Shown here one piece after another: positions 44,335 to 54,900 of a stretch of 64,000 nt of DNA. This stretch comes from Imbricaverruca yamaguchii (taxonomy: Eukaryota > Arthropoda > Thecostraca > Neoverrucidae). Both the position numbers and the translations under genes were made by a program. Position 1 is the stretch's first letter, and every line of letters starts with the position of its first letter. The notes below the pieces were generated by a model. It did no database searches. It worked only from the letters and a program-made list of their open reading frames with translations, and was not told the DNA's origin. The DNA is taken from assembly GCA_034440575.1 (NCBI GenBank), contig JAOTOL010001559.1, forward strand, positions 248,001 through 312,000. The letters run 5' to 3'.

Positions 44335-44665
44335 CCTGATAAAAAATGCTTATTTTAGCCAGAATCTTCTACTTGAACACTAATAGGCAAATATGCATAA
44401 TGGATGTGGTCAAAACGGAAATAAATGAAAAATTCCTCCCGTACGTTTTGTTGCATCCCTAATGATAAGCAAACGCTGAAAGTTTCATTAAAATATTTGT
44501 ATCCGTTAAAGGGTGACGACTGGTTGAACTTGTTTGGAGGTGGCCTCACTTCACCTTGACTAACTCGTTGACCCTAGATGATCTGACTTGAAAAATTTGA
44601 AATAGCATGCCAAATTGACGTGGGAAAAGGCATGCCAAATTTTGACGCGCTACCGCGCGCTGTTC
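44335..44665 (+). repeat. Rep-B, copy 2
   Basis: Collinear with 22,480-22,825. Here Rep-A lies 45 bp upstream, and the 360-bp satellite does not follow, so Rep-B is an independent unit. Confidence 0.75.
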
Positions 44666-44935
44666 GTTCACTCTCCGGGAAGAACCACCTGAACAGCAGA
44701 GGGGGAGGGGGGCGATGACTCAAGATACAAAAATCCGACACCATTCGTGAGATTTCGTTGCATGCAATACGCTGGTGTTCGTTCCATATCGTTAATTCTC
44801 AATTTTGAAATGCTAAGGAGGTCGTAACAACTCCAGCCCACCCTTGCAGTGGTGAGGGTGGCAAAGTGCTGCGAACGATTGAGGAGGCAGAATATTCTCC
44901 ATAGACATGTAATTATAAACGAGCCCGCCTATTTA
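44666..44935. other. No feature seen
   Basis: Unique spacer. Confidence 0.35.
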
Positions 44936-45245
44936 AGGTCATACGATGAGGAACTTGGCCACATCGGGTTCACCTTTGTTATCTTTAGATTCAGAGCTAG
45001 GGATAAATAATGTGGGATTGACAAGGGTGGGTTCAGAAATTGTCATCGGAGCAAGGGGGGGGGGCATTTGTCTGGGAGATGACAATTCTTCGGAAGAGTG
45101 CTTTTGCGAAAGTATTTGGAGAGGCGCCTGTGGATGAAAAATTGAAAAGGGGGCATTCGAACCTTCTCGGAGGGGCGCTAGCTTCTGTAGCAGTGGGGGA
45201 GCACATACCCCGGTTCCCTCCCCTGGATCTGCCACTGGTTATTGT
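44936..45245 (-). repeat. Interspersed repeat with GTGGCAGATCCAGGGGAGG start
   Basis: On the minus strand it begins GTGGCAGATCCAGGGGAGG, the kind of start seen in widespread invertebrate non-autonomous elements (AGTGGCGGATCCAGGGGGG type), and continues through C-rich runs. The 98-residue minus frame MADPGEGTGVCAPPL reads this repeat and is not a gene. A similar start (CAGTGGCATATCCAAGGGG, minus strand) lies near 52,350. Confidence 0.5.
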
Positions 45246-45284
45246 ATCACATCAAACCGTCGAAAAAGGCTTGAATAGACATCT

Positions 45285-45480
45285 GTGAAAATACTGCAGG
45301 ACAGACATGCATGCGATTATAATCCTGCAGGACAGTCCTGCATGATATTACAATCCTGCAGGACAGTATCCCTATTTATCAAATACTGCAGGATTGTCCT
45401 GCTAGATCGCGTGTCTGTGCAGGAGTGTTTGTGGGATGCTGCAGCATCATGCAGGATTGTGGGGATTTTCTGAGGATCCT
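45285..45480. repeat. TCCTGCAGGA cluster, second locus
   Basis: AATCCTGCAGGACAGTCCTGC-like motifs occur about six times with irregular spacing. This is the same core as at 31,760-32,740. Confidence 0.65.
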
Positions 45481-45825
45481 GGAGGGCTCTTTCACTAGGA
45501 TGCTTCACAAAAACACCGCAGAGAACGTTCGGAATACGTATATTTCGAAGAAAAGCTATCGCCAAGATATAAGCTTGTATTCGGCCCAGTATAAAACACA
45601 ATATATTACTAAACCACACAAATACTCCTGAAATACAAGTGACACACAAACACCCCGAGGTTCAGAGCGAACAATTCAAGCCATGCTGACTTACGCCAAA
45701 TCACCAATCGACTGAGAGGAGGCTGAGGCTTTCAAGGAGGTCTTCTAGTTTATGTCACGTCACCACTACACCATACCGTCAGGATTCTTGCCCTATGCAG
45801 TGTTGCCTGGGTATGAGTACATGTA
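45481..45825. other. No feature seen
   Basis: Unique spacer with short random frames. Confidence 0.35.
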
Positions 45826-47360
45826 TGTCGGTGTGGGGTTCCGGAGTTGCTACGGTGTGGGTCAGGAGTTGCTACGGCGTGGGTCAAGAGTTGTCACAGT
45901 GTGGGTCCAGAGTTGTCACAGTGTGGGTCCAGAGTTGTCACAGTGTGGGTCTGAGTTTGACATGGTGTGAATCTGTAGTTGTCACGGTGTGGGTGTGTAG
46001 TTGTCACGGTGTGGGTGTGTAGTTGTCACGGTGTGGGTGTGTAGTTGTCACGGTGTGGGTGTGTAGTTGTCACGGTGTGGATATGTAGTTGTCATGGAGT
46101 GGATCTAGAGTTGCTATAGTGTGGGTCTGTATTTGTCATAGTGTGGGTCTGGAGTTGCTATGTTGTGGGTCTGAAGTTGCTATAGTGTGGGTCTGGAGTT
46201 GCTATAGTGTGGGTCTGTAGTTGTCACAGTGTGGGTCTGTAGTTGCTATATTGTGGGTCTGGAGTTGTCACAGTGTGGGTCTGTAGTTGCTATATTGTGG
46301 GTCTGGAGTTGTCACAGTGTGGGTCTGGAGTTGCTATAGTGTGGGTCTGTAGTTGTCACAGTGTGGGTCTGGAGTTGCTATAGTGTGGGTCTGGAGTTGC
46401 TATAGTGTGGGTCTGTGGTTGTCACAGTGTGGGTCTGAAGTTGCTATGGTGTGGGTCTGGAGTTGCTATAGTGTGGGTCTGTAGTTGTCACAGCGTGGGT
46501 CTGTAGTTGCTATAGTGTGGGTCTGGAGTTGCTATAGTGTGGGTCTGTAGTTGTCACAGTGTGGGTCTGTAGTTGTCATAGTGTGGGTCTGGAGTTGCTA
46601 TGGTGTGGGTCTGAAGTTGCTATAGTGTGGGTATGTAGTTGTCACAGTGTGGGTCTGTGGTTGTCACAGTGTGGGTCTGGAGTTGCTATAGTGTGGGTCT
46701 GAAGTTGCCATATTGTGGGTCTGGAGTTGTCACAGTGTGGGTCTGGAGTTGCTATAGTGTGGGTCTGTAGTTGTCACAGTGTGGGTCTGTGGTTGTCATA
46801 GTGTGGGTCTGGAGTTGCTATGGTGTGGGTCTGTGGTTGTCATAGTGTGGGTCTGGAGTTGCTATGGTGTGGGTCTGAAGTTGCTATAGTGTGGGTCTGT
46901 GGTTGTCATAGTGTGGGTCTGAAGTTGCTATAGTGTGGGTCTGTGGTTGTCATAGTGTGGGTCTGGAGTTGCTATAGTGTGGGTCTGGAGTTGCTATATT
47001 GTGGGTCTGGAGTTGCTATAGTGTGGGTCTGGAGTTGCTATAGTGTGGGTCTGGAGTTGTCACAGTGTGGGTCTGAAGTTGCTATGGTGTGGGTCTGGAG
47101 TTGCTATAGTGTGGGTCTGTAGTTGTCACAGTGTGGGTCTGGGGTTGCTATAGTGTGGGTCTGTAGTTGCCACAGTGTGGGTTTGGAGTTGCAATGGTGT
47201 GGGTCTGAAGTTACTATAGTGTGGGTCTGTGGTTGTCACGGCATTGGTCTGGAGTTGTCTCAGTGTGGTTCCAGAATTGCTACAGTTTGAGTCCGGAGTG
47301 TTTGCGGTGCGAGTACGGAATTCTTACTGTGCGGGTCCAGAGTTATTGGAGCGTGGGTTC
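45826..47360 (+). repeat. 22-bp minisatellite, about 66 copies
   Basis: The unit is GTTGYYAYAGTGTGGGTCTGKA. Two main variants are intermixed: GTTGTCACAGTGTGGG and GTTGCTATAGTGTGGG. A TCACGGTGTGGGTGTGTA subfamily occupies 45,975-46,080. The ends (before 45,900 and after 47,230) are more diverged than the middle. Confidence 0.95.
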
Positions 47361-47576
47361 TTAGCAACGTGACAGTGCAAGGGCGCTAGTTCTGATGGAG
47401 AAACTGAGGTAAGAATAACGATCGGCCGGGTGGACTGGACATTTACCATACGGTCCTGGTGCAAAGGCAGAGTGGGGAGGTGTGGGACGACAAGGTGGAC
47501 TGAACATCTGCTATGCGGTCCCGATGCAGAGGTCAAGTGAGGAAGTGCGGGACGACAAGAGGGACTGAACATTAAA
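47361..47576 (+). repeat. 65-bp tandem repeat, left part
   Basis: Two full units of 65 bp (starting about 47,428 and 47,493, each beginning GGTGGACTG and ending GGGACGACAA), then a third that breaks after GACTGAACATT where the SINE starts. The array resumes at 47,890 (ATGCGGTCCTGTTGCAGAGG ... GGACGACAAGGTGGACTG). Confidence 0.8.
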
Positions 47577-47892
47577 CAAGTTTAATCCGAATTGTTGCTG
47601 GGGTGGCTTGAGGAACCAGGGTTCTATTGCTAAGCAGAGCTTGTTACGTGAACCCTGGCCGATCCATTAACTGCAGTTCAACGGAAGAATTTAGACCGAA
47701 AGTATAACGCGCCGCCAATGCACCGACACGGCCGCCCGGTAGCTCGTCCCCGGCCTTATCGGGCCAGCCGCCAACTGACACTCCTGGCCGGTGGCTAAAT
47801 GCGAGCGCGCGAAGCGACTCGAACCCTGTGTCACCAATACAGAGGACACCGGTGCAGGCCAGCGCTCTAACCACCTGAGCTACCGGGGCGGT
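47577..47892 (-). mobile_element. tRNA-derived SINE, full-length, inserted in the 65-bp array
   Basis: On the minus strand the A box (GTAGCTCAGGTGGTTAGAGCG) and B box (GGGTTCGAGTCGC) are followed by the body AGTGTCAGTTGGCGGC, CCCGATAAGGCCGGGGACGA, GCTACCGGGCGG. Near the 3' end CCAGGGTTC and GAACCCTGG form a 9-bp inverted repeat. It is the same family as at 31,914-32,246. Confidence 0.85.
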
Positions 47893-48452
47893 AGATGCGG
47901 TCCTGTTGCAGAGGCCGAGTGAAGTAGTGTCGGACGACAAGGTGGACTGCATACCGCCAGTGGAACAGTTTGATCCTCACAGTTAGGCACGGAGGGTGTG
48001 AGAGATAGTATGGAGAGGCGCAAGCCAGGTTGCGCAGGCTGAATGGATGACGCAGAGCACACTAAATGAGGAAAACAAATTATCCGCCAGACCCGAAAGC
48101 TTAGGGAATAGCCTAGATAGCCGGATAGCCAAGATAGGAGCACAGAACAGCCCGATTGAGCCAAGGTAATAGACCAGAACAGCCCCATAGTTCTGTCTGA
48201 GTCGACGAATAACGCGGGAGATTCGCATCGTGCGCATCGTCGCCGTTGGATGGGTTCAGTATCTGACTGGCTCTGACTGACGGGGAAAGTTGTGGCGGCC
48301 ATCAACTCGTGATCTATCCTTCACACTCGAGCAGCCCCCATCAAGCCATTCACACCATGCTTGCCACTGCTCTACACCACTGAACACAATCATCAGTCAC
48401 AATCACAATCTACACCTGTATCTCGATCGCCCTCCGTTGCATCTTATGCAGC
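47893..48452. other. End of 65-bp array, then intergenic
   Basis: The array remnant runs to about 47,955. The rest is unique, and the 141-residue minus frame (48,305-47,880) runs into the repeat and looks fortuitous. Confidence 0.4.
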
Positions 48453-49020
48453 CGCCCTACCTCATTAGTATACACCACCATCCTACCTCACTAGTATTTA
48501 CATCCGCCCTACCTCACTAGTATACACCACCATCCTACCTCACTAGTATATACCACCGCCCTACATCGCTAGTACACACCACCGCCCTACATCACTAACC
48601 TACACCGCTGTCCTACCTCGCCAGTATACACCACCATCCTACCTCACCAGTATGCACCACCGCCCTACATCTCTATTACCCACCACCGCTCTCCATCACT
48701 ACCCTGTGCCGTTGTCCTACCTCACTAGTATACACCGTTCTCCTACCTCACTAATATACACCGTTGTCCTACCTCACTAGTATACACCGTTGTCCTACCT
48801 CACTAGTATACACCATCGGCCTACATCAACTCCCTACACCGCCGTCCTACCTCTCTAATATACACCACCAACCTACATCACTAACCTACACCGCATGCCT
48901 GCCTCACCATTATGCACCACCGCTCTCCATCACTACCCTACACCGCCGTCCTACCTCACTAGTATACACCACCAACCTACATCACTAACCTACACCGCAG
49001 GCCTACCTCACTAGTATACT
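48453..49020 (+). repeat. 26-bp minisatellite, about 20 copies
   Basis: The unit is CCTACCTCACTAGTATACACCACCAT, with length and sequence variants (ACATCACTAACCTACACCGC-type). It ends near 49,020 next to a single TCCTGCAGGA motif. Confidence 0.85.
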
Positions 49021-49735
49021 ACACAACCATCCTGCAGGATTGACCGTCACCGTTCAGCACCGCTGTACGCAACAATCTTGCACCACTGATCACCACCGTC
49101 CTACACCACTTGACACTGCCGTATCGCACAACTTCACACCACTACACTGCAGCTAAACAGCACCATATTACCATACTGGACACGACCGCCCTACACTAAT
49201 GAACAGCAATGTCCTATGATACTAAGCACTACTATTATGCATCGTCAACACCACCGTCATTTACCATTTTGCATCGAAGAATCACATCGGTCCACAACAA
49301 AAGCATGCAACGCCTAAATGTTAAATGCTGGCTTTCTGCACCATTTCATGTTACTGCATTCCTTTTCTTCCAGCCAATGCAATTGGCTGCGATATTTGCG
49401 GGTTGCCGCCATCGTATCCCACGTTGAGCTTGAGTGCCATTCCATGGGAATAAAATCGGAGGGGATTTGAGACGTTGCTCCTGCCCTGAATGCATGTTCC
49501 AAATTGCAGTTGGCCGGCCGGAAGCTGTCCGGTTGCTGCACGCCATCTGTGCCAACATGGACGCTCAGGTCCGACCCCATCCGGCTGGTTAATGCTGGCC
49601 GTTCTGTCGACACCTGCCATATTTCACCCATTCGAGCAGCGCGCCGCATGTTTCCCACGCCCCTAGCGCTCGAATATAATCGCTGTCCTTATCGCACTGA
49701 ACATCTTGCATTTGCATGTCATTACCATACTCAGT
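49021..49735. other. Intergenic, no gene supported
   Basis: CACCAC-rich at first, then unique. Overlapping minus frames (49,314-49,658) and plus frames show no recognisable motif. Confidence 0.4.
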
Positions 49736-49930
<195 letters not shown>

Positions 49931-50094
49931 CAAGTATGGCGAGGAAAGTCAGGTGCAGGCTGGAAATTAAGTTGCAGCACTTGTGAATAGCGACGTTGCT
50001 GAACAGTGAACAGTGTCCGACTGTCCGACGACAGTCATCACTGTGTGCACTTCTGATGTGGCTGAACACAAGTGGCGACGCGGACACGGGCTAT
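49931..50094. other. Lead-in to the 34-bp array
   Basis: Unique sequence holding the ATG (49,996) of the longest frame that enters the array. Confidence 0.4.
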
Positions 50095-51579
50095 GATGCA
50101 GGTGCCCCTGCGCTTCCCCTGCTGCGCTGCCTCAGGTGCGCCTGCGGTTCCCCGGCTGCCCTGCCTCAGGTGCGCCTGCAATTCCCCGGCTGCCCTGCCT
50201 CAGGTGCACCTGCGGTTCCCCGAATGTGCTTCCCCAGGTGCGCCTGCGGTTCCCCTGCTACTCTGCCTCAGATGCGCCTGCGGTTCGCCGGCAGCGCTTC
50301 CTCAGCTGCGTCTGCGGTTCCCCGGCTACTCTGCCTCAGCTGTGTCTGCGGTTCCCAGGCTGCGCTTCCTCAGCTGTGTCTGCGGTTCCCAGGCTGCGCT
50401 TCCTCAGCTGTGTCTGCGGTTCCCCGGCCGCGCTTCCTCAGCTGTGTCTGCGGTTCCCAGGCTGCGCTTCCTCAGCTGTGTCTGCGGTTCTCCGGCTGCG
50501 CTTCCTCAGCTGCGTCTGCGGTTCCCCGGCTACTCTGCCTCAGCTGCGTCTGCGGTTCCCCGGCTGCGCTTCCTCAGCTGCGCCTGCGGTTCCCCGGCTG
50601 CGCTTCCTCAGCTGTGTCTGCGGTTCCCCGGCTACTCTGCCTCAGCTGCGTCTGCGGTTCCCCGGCCGCGCTTCCTCAGCTGCGCCTGCGGTTCCCCGGC
50701 CGCGCTTCCTCAGCTGCGTCTGCGGTTCCCCGGCTGCGCTTCCTCAGCTGTGTCTGCGGTTCCCCGGCTACTCTGCCTCAGCTGCGTCTGCGGTTCCCCG
50801 GCCGCGCTTCCTCAGCTGCGTCTGCGGTTCCCCGGCTGCGCTTCCTCAGCTGCGCCTGCGGTTCCCCGGCCGCGCTTCCTCAACTGTGTCTGCGGTTCCC
50901 CGGGTGCCCTGCCTCAGCTGTGTCTGCGGTTCCCCGGCTGCGCTTCCTCAGGTGTGTCTGCGGTTCCCCGGCTACTCTGCCTCAGCTGCGTCTGCGGTTC
51001 CCCGGCTACTCTTCCTCAGCTGCGTCTGCGGTTCCCCGGCTGCTCTGCCTCAGCTGCGTCTGCGGTTCCCCGGCTGCTCTGCCTCAGCTGTGTCTGCGGT
51101 TCCCCGGCTACTCTGCCTCAGCTGTGTCTGCGGTTCTCCGGCTGCGCTTCCTCAGCTGTGTCTGCGGTTCCCCGGCCGCGCTTCCTCAGCTGCGTCTGCG
51201 GTTCCCCGGCTGCGCTTCCTCAGCTGTGTCTGCGGTTCCCCGGCTGCGCTTCCTCAGCTGCGTCTGCGGTTCCCCGGCTACTCTGCCTCAGGTGTGCCTG
51301 CGGTTCCCCGGCTACTCTGCCTCAGCTGTGTCTGCGGTTCCCCGGCAGCGCTTCCTCAGCTGCGCCTGCGGTTCCCCGGCTACTCTGCCTCAGCTGTGTC
51401 TGCGGTTCCCCGGCTGCGCTTCCTCAGCTGTGTCTGCGGTTCCCCGGCTGCGCTTCCTCAGCTGTGTCTGCGGTTCCCCGGCCGCGCTTCCTCAGCTGCG
51501 CCTGCGCTGCCCGGCGGCGGCTCGCGTGCACGTAGACGTGGTTGCAATTAAACTGGCTCATGTTAATTTGCTGCGCTGA
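49996..51579 (+). CDS. Possible 527-residue repeat protein (doubtful)
   Basis: The longest frame starts with MLNSEQCPTVRRQSSLCALL before the array, runs through about 14 cycles of a 34-residue Cys/Leu/Arg/Pro repeat, and leaves it as RVHVDVVAIKLAHVNLLR with a stop. It has no signal peptide and no known domain. Two equally long frames exist in the same DNA, so openness is no evidence of coding. I list it only because a reader would otherwise find the longest frame of the window unexplained. Confidence 0.1.
   Translation: MLNSEQCPTVRRQSSLCALLMWLNTSGDADTGYDAGAPALPLLRCLRCACGSPAALPQVRLQFPGCPASGAPAVPRMCFPRCACGSPATLPQMRLRFAGSASSAASAVPRLLCLSCVCGSQAALPQLCLRFPGCASSAVSAVPRPRFLSCVCGSQAALPQLCLRFSGCASSAASAVPRLLCLSCVCGSPAALPQLRLRFPGCASSAVSAVPRLLCLSCVCGSPAALPQLRLRFPGRASSAASAVPRLRFLSCVCGSPATLPQLRLRFPGRASSAASAVPRLRFLSCACGSPAALPQLCLRFPGCPASAVSAVPRLRFLRCVCGSPATLPQLRLRFPGYSSSAASAVPRLLCLSCVCGSPAALPQLCLRFPGYSASAVSAVLRLRFLSCVCGSPAALPQLRLRFPGCASSAVSAVPRLRFLSCVCGSPATLPQVCLRFPGYSASAVSAVPRQRFLSCACGSPATLPQLCLRFPGCASSAVSAVPRLRFLSCVCGSPAALPQLRLRCPAAARVHVDVVAIKLAHVNLLR
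50095..51515 (+). repeat. 34-bp GC-rich tandem array, open in all three forward frames
   Basis: About 42 units of CTGCGCTTCCTCAGCTG + TGTCTGCGGTTCCCCGG, with variants CTACTCTGCCTCAG and CCGCGCTTCCTCAG. The unit has no TAA, TAG or TGA in any forward frame. Because 34 is not divisible by 3, every frame cycles through all three phases and gives the same 34-residue repeat (AVPRLRFLSCVCGSPAALPQ ...). Frames of 527, 487 and 471 residues overlap. The minus strand is closed by one TGA per unit in each phase. It could encode a Cys/Leu/Pro-rich repeat protein but is more simply a minisatellite. Confidence 0.9.
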
Positions 51580-53409
51580 ACGTCCACCAGAGCGTCTCTC
51601 ACTCGTCTGATTATCGATATGTCGATATATCATGGATATGATATGATCATCGATATGATATGTCTACTTCCCAATTTTCCGTATAGCTAATGTATGGGCA
51701 GTGCCAGAAGCATGGTGTGGTCGCATGTGAAATTGAATATTTTGATCGAAGGATGGCACTAACTAAACATTCCTCCATGGAACTGCCTGAGAATATATCA
51801 CTCGTTTCATTAAAGGTATTCCTGATCAACTGACACTGCCGCTATACGTCTTCACATTTGATTAAAGATGAAATAACATCGCAACCATGTCTTTAAGCGA
51901 GGACGATGTACATTTGTTGCAGATAATATGGGCGTTGGAATCAGATACAATTACCTTAGCAATACTATTGTTTAAGAAACTGCTTACATTGACAAGGCGC
52001 GATGATCTTGGGTACCGAGTGATGTGTAAGTGATCTTGATTAGCAAGTGGTCGATGAACGACCGGACTTTGCTTAATTTTTTATTATTCATTCACATGGT
52101 ACAAACCTTGTCTTAAACGCATTACTTACCAATCAGCATTATATATATAATTATAAAATCACCACATGCAAAGGGAAATGTTTGTCTCCGCCTCCACCGC
52201 GAAGTGTAGATACAGCCAGTCTGCTTTGAGTCGGCTCGAGTGGTATGCAAATTAATGCAAATCAAAATAATACTCCTATCTGGATGCGGTAGGACGTGAA
52301 CCTGATATAACAATATAATACACAGAGAATGGTTGTTTTCTTTTATCCCCCTTGGATATGCCACTGCCCTCGCCACTTCTACCGTTCCTGAATCCACCTG
52401 CACCAGCGAGACGGGTAAACAACATAGGTGCGGAAACAGAGGGGGAAGGAAGGGTACAGTCCCCCACTTTTCATGAAAATGTAGCATTAATGCTATGGCG
52501 ACGCATCGTATTAATCAACTTCAAAAGGGGTCCCCACACACACACATAAACGCATACACACTTCTTTCGACGTTCCTATGGTTCTGGTGAACGTGGTTTA
52601 CTGGAGAACTTTGACTAAGAGGTCATGTACTTGGACGTATGCAGGCTTACCACCAAAGCCCACCGTACTCCGACACAATAGAAATTATAAGAGTGGAAGT
52701 GCTCAGTGACTCTGGGAGTCGGCACGCCTGGCTATCCCACCTGACAAGGCATATAAGAGCCCTACGGGACTGGTTGCTCCAAGCTTTGTGCAGTTCAATA
52801 ATATAAGAATGATTGAGTATGTAGCATAATTATTTCGCATGAAAAAATAACTGACAACCTCTCTCGTGCCCTCTCAACCCCATCTAAAGTCCATCACGAC
52901 ACCCATGCATGATGGCACCAAGTGTCCATGCAACTGCTAAAAAGTGGGGCATTTGTGTGCTATTCATCAACAGAACGTTCACAAGCTCGGCACCCCACCA
53001 CGACTTTAACGTTGGTGTGATTGGCCCCCACGAAGGTGGTTTGGTAGTGGGCTTGAAGGCTTCATTCACCATTTGTTTACATGCAATTTTACCGATTTTC
53101 TTTACGCTATCTTGCATGTTTCATAGCAATATATGTTACTTTAACGTATGCCAATTTAGAGCCCTATTTTTTTACTTCAGCAAAGTGCATCCTAAATCAC
53201 ACAGTAGCAACCTTCCTGCATGGCAATGTGACGTTTCCGGCAGGTTGACCATCCAGCGCCTCCAAAATAAAGTGATTTTTTCCGATATTGGTAGGCTTCC
53301 TCTACCGTCCATTTTAGCTGGTGAAGTTGTCACCCTCATTCAAAAGCGAAAGAAAGGACAGTCGGGGGGCTAAGTACGCCAAAGCTTCTTTCCCTCAGTG
53401 GCATGAGGG
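51580..53409. other. Intergenic, no gene supported
   Basis: A GATATGATATG-rich patch occurs near 51,610-51,662. A TATA-like AAGGCATATAAGAGCCC lies at about 52,746. The 154-residue frame at 52,909-53,373 resembles nothing I know. Confidence 0.45.
52746..52800 (+). promoter_or_regulatory. TATA-box-like core promoter motif
   Basis: GGCATATAAGAGCCC is followed about 30 bp downstream by GCTCCAAGCTTTGTGCAGTTC, the spacing expected for TATA and start site. No gene follows closely; it might be a remnant LTR or a chance match. Confidence 0.2.
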
Positions 53410-54900
53410 TTTCTGAAAAGTAACCACAGAAGACCGCCTGAAATGATCTAACCGCACCCCTGGACCGCAATAACAGCCCTGCTACAACACTTATACAATT
53501 TGGACATACAGCGAAGACTAATAAACTACCTACACTTCTATCTACTTAACAGATCATTTCAAGTCAAAATTGGGCCCCAAACTCCAGACACCAACTTCCC
53601 CACAAACGGCTTAATGCAAGGTTGTGTTCTAAGTCCCCTATATTTCATTTTAGCTCTTAACTCAGCCATCACCGACAACTTTTCTAACAAAACTGCAGTC
53701 TACGCAGACGATATAGTTCTACGAATATCACACGAAGCACCAACACACGCACTGACAATATTACAACACGCACTAGCAGAACAACACAACAGACTCGCTC
53801 TACTAAATGTACACATCGCACCACATAAATCCAAATGCATGCCTGTCAGCTACCATAGATACACAAACCTACGCTCACAAAAAATATGCAACTCACCTAA
53901 ACCATTTGTGACCAGAGCATAATTTATAGTTATCACATTAGACCGACGACTATCTTTCCGGCCACACGTCCTAGACAAATGAAAACGCGTATCAAAATGA
54001 ATAAACATACTACGAGCACTTTCTGGCACACACTGGGGATCCGATCAAAATTCACTACTGACACTATATAAAGTAATCATTCGGCCAATCATGGAATAAG
54101 GATGCCGCTATTCGAAAACGCAGTCTACACAAACCTCAAAATTATAGACGCACTCCAACACGAATGCCTCAAAATAGCCACTGGAGCATACATCACATCA
54201 CCCTATCTTGCCATTCATATATACAACCATATCCCAGAACTCAAACACAGACGCAAAGAAGCACTGCTTAGATACCACTACAAGACACAACTCACTAAAC
54301 AACACCCATGCACCCAGGCACTAAAACTCCACACAGCACGCGTACACCAACCCATGAAAACAACACCACTAAAAACTACAATAGGCTGCCGCATGCGACT
54401 CGCAAACACTTTAGACATAACACTCCCCACAACACCACTCCCATCACCCATCGCATGGCGGAAACAACAAACACCCAAAACACACTTCCTAATTGACAAA
54501 CCGAAAAACACATATACAGAAATAGCAATACAACTCTTCTTACAATTCACAGCACAATACGCCAAATACAACACCATATATACAGACGGCTTAAAATCAC
54601 ACACACAGCAGACGGGCACAGTGGCGTTGCTGTATACCAATGGCCCACCATCTTACGTGCCCCTCTGCACCTTCCACTAAATTAACAACGACCACAATGC
54701 GCAACATGCCATCGAACACTCACAATTAAACACACACTCATATTCTGCACCAAATACAACAACCAAAGACAACATATCACAAACTACTTCACTACACACA
54801 ACATCCCACTGAACCTTACCACGCTGCTCAACGACCATTCAGCATTACATGAACACGTCTTCCACTTCCTCAATATCACACGCATAATCGAACAATTGTG
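53410..54900 (+). mobile_element. A+C-rich I-clade LINE, RT to C-terminus (5'-truncated)
   Basis: Enters in RT (ALLQHLYNLDIQRRLINYL), then GLMQGCVLSPLYFILALNSAI (53,615) and YADDIVL (53,700). A TAA near 53,920, further stops and a frame change lead to 54,102-54,680, which carries LQHECLKIATGAYITSPYL and the start of RNase H (YTDGLK near 54,590). The end has a zinc-finger-like C-terminus (CATCHRTLTIKHTLIFC, about 54,697) and stops at TGA near 54,899. The sense strand is strikingly rich in A and C. The copy is dead because of internal stops. Confidence 0.85.

Noticed and set aside
50095..51515. CRISPR-like array
   Set aside because: Units are contiguous with no unique spacers, and the context is eukaryotic.
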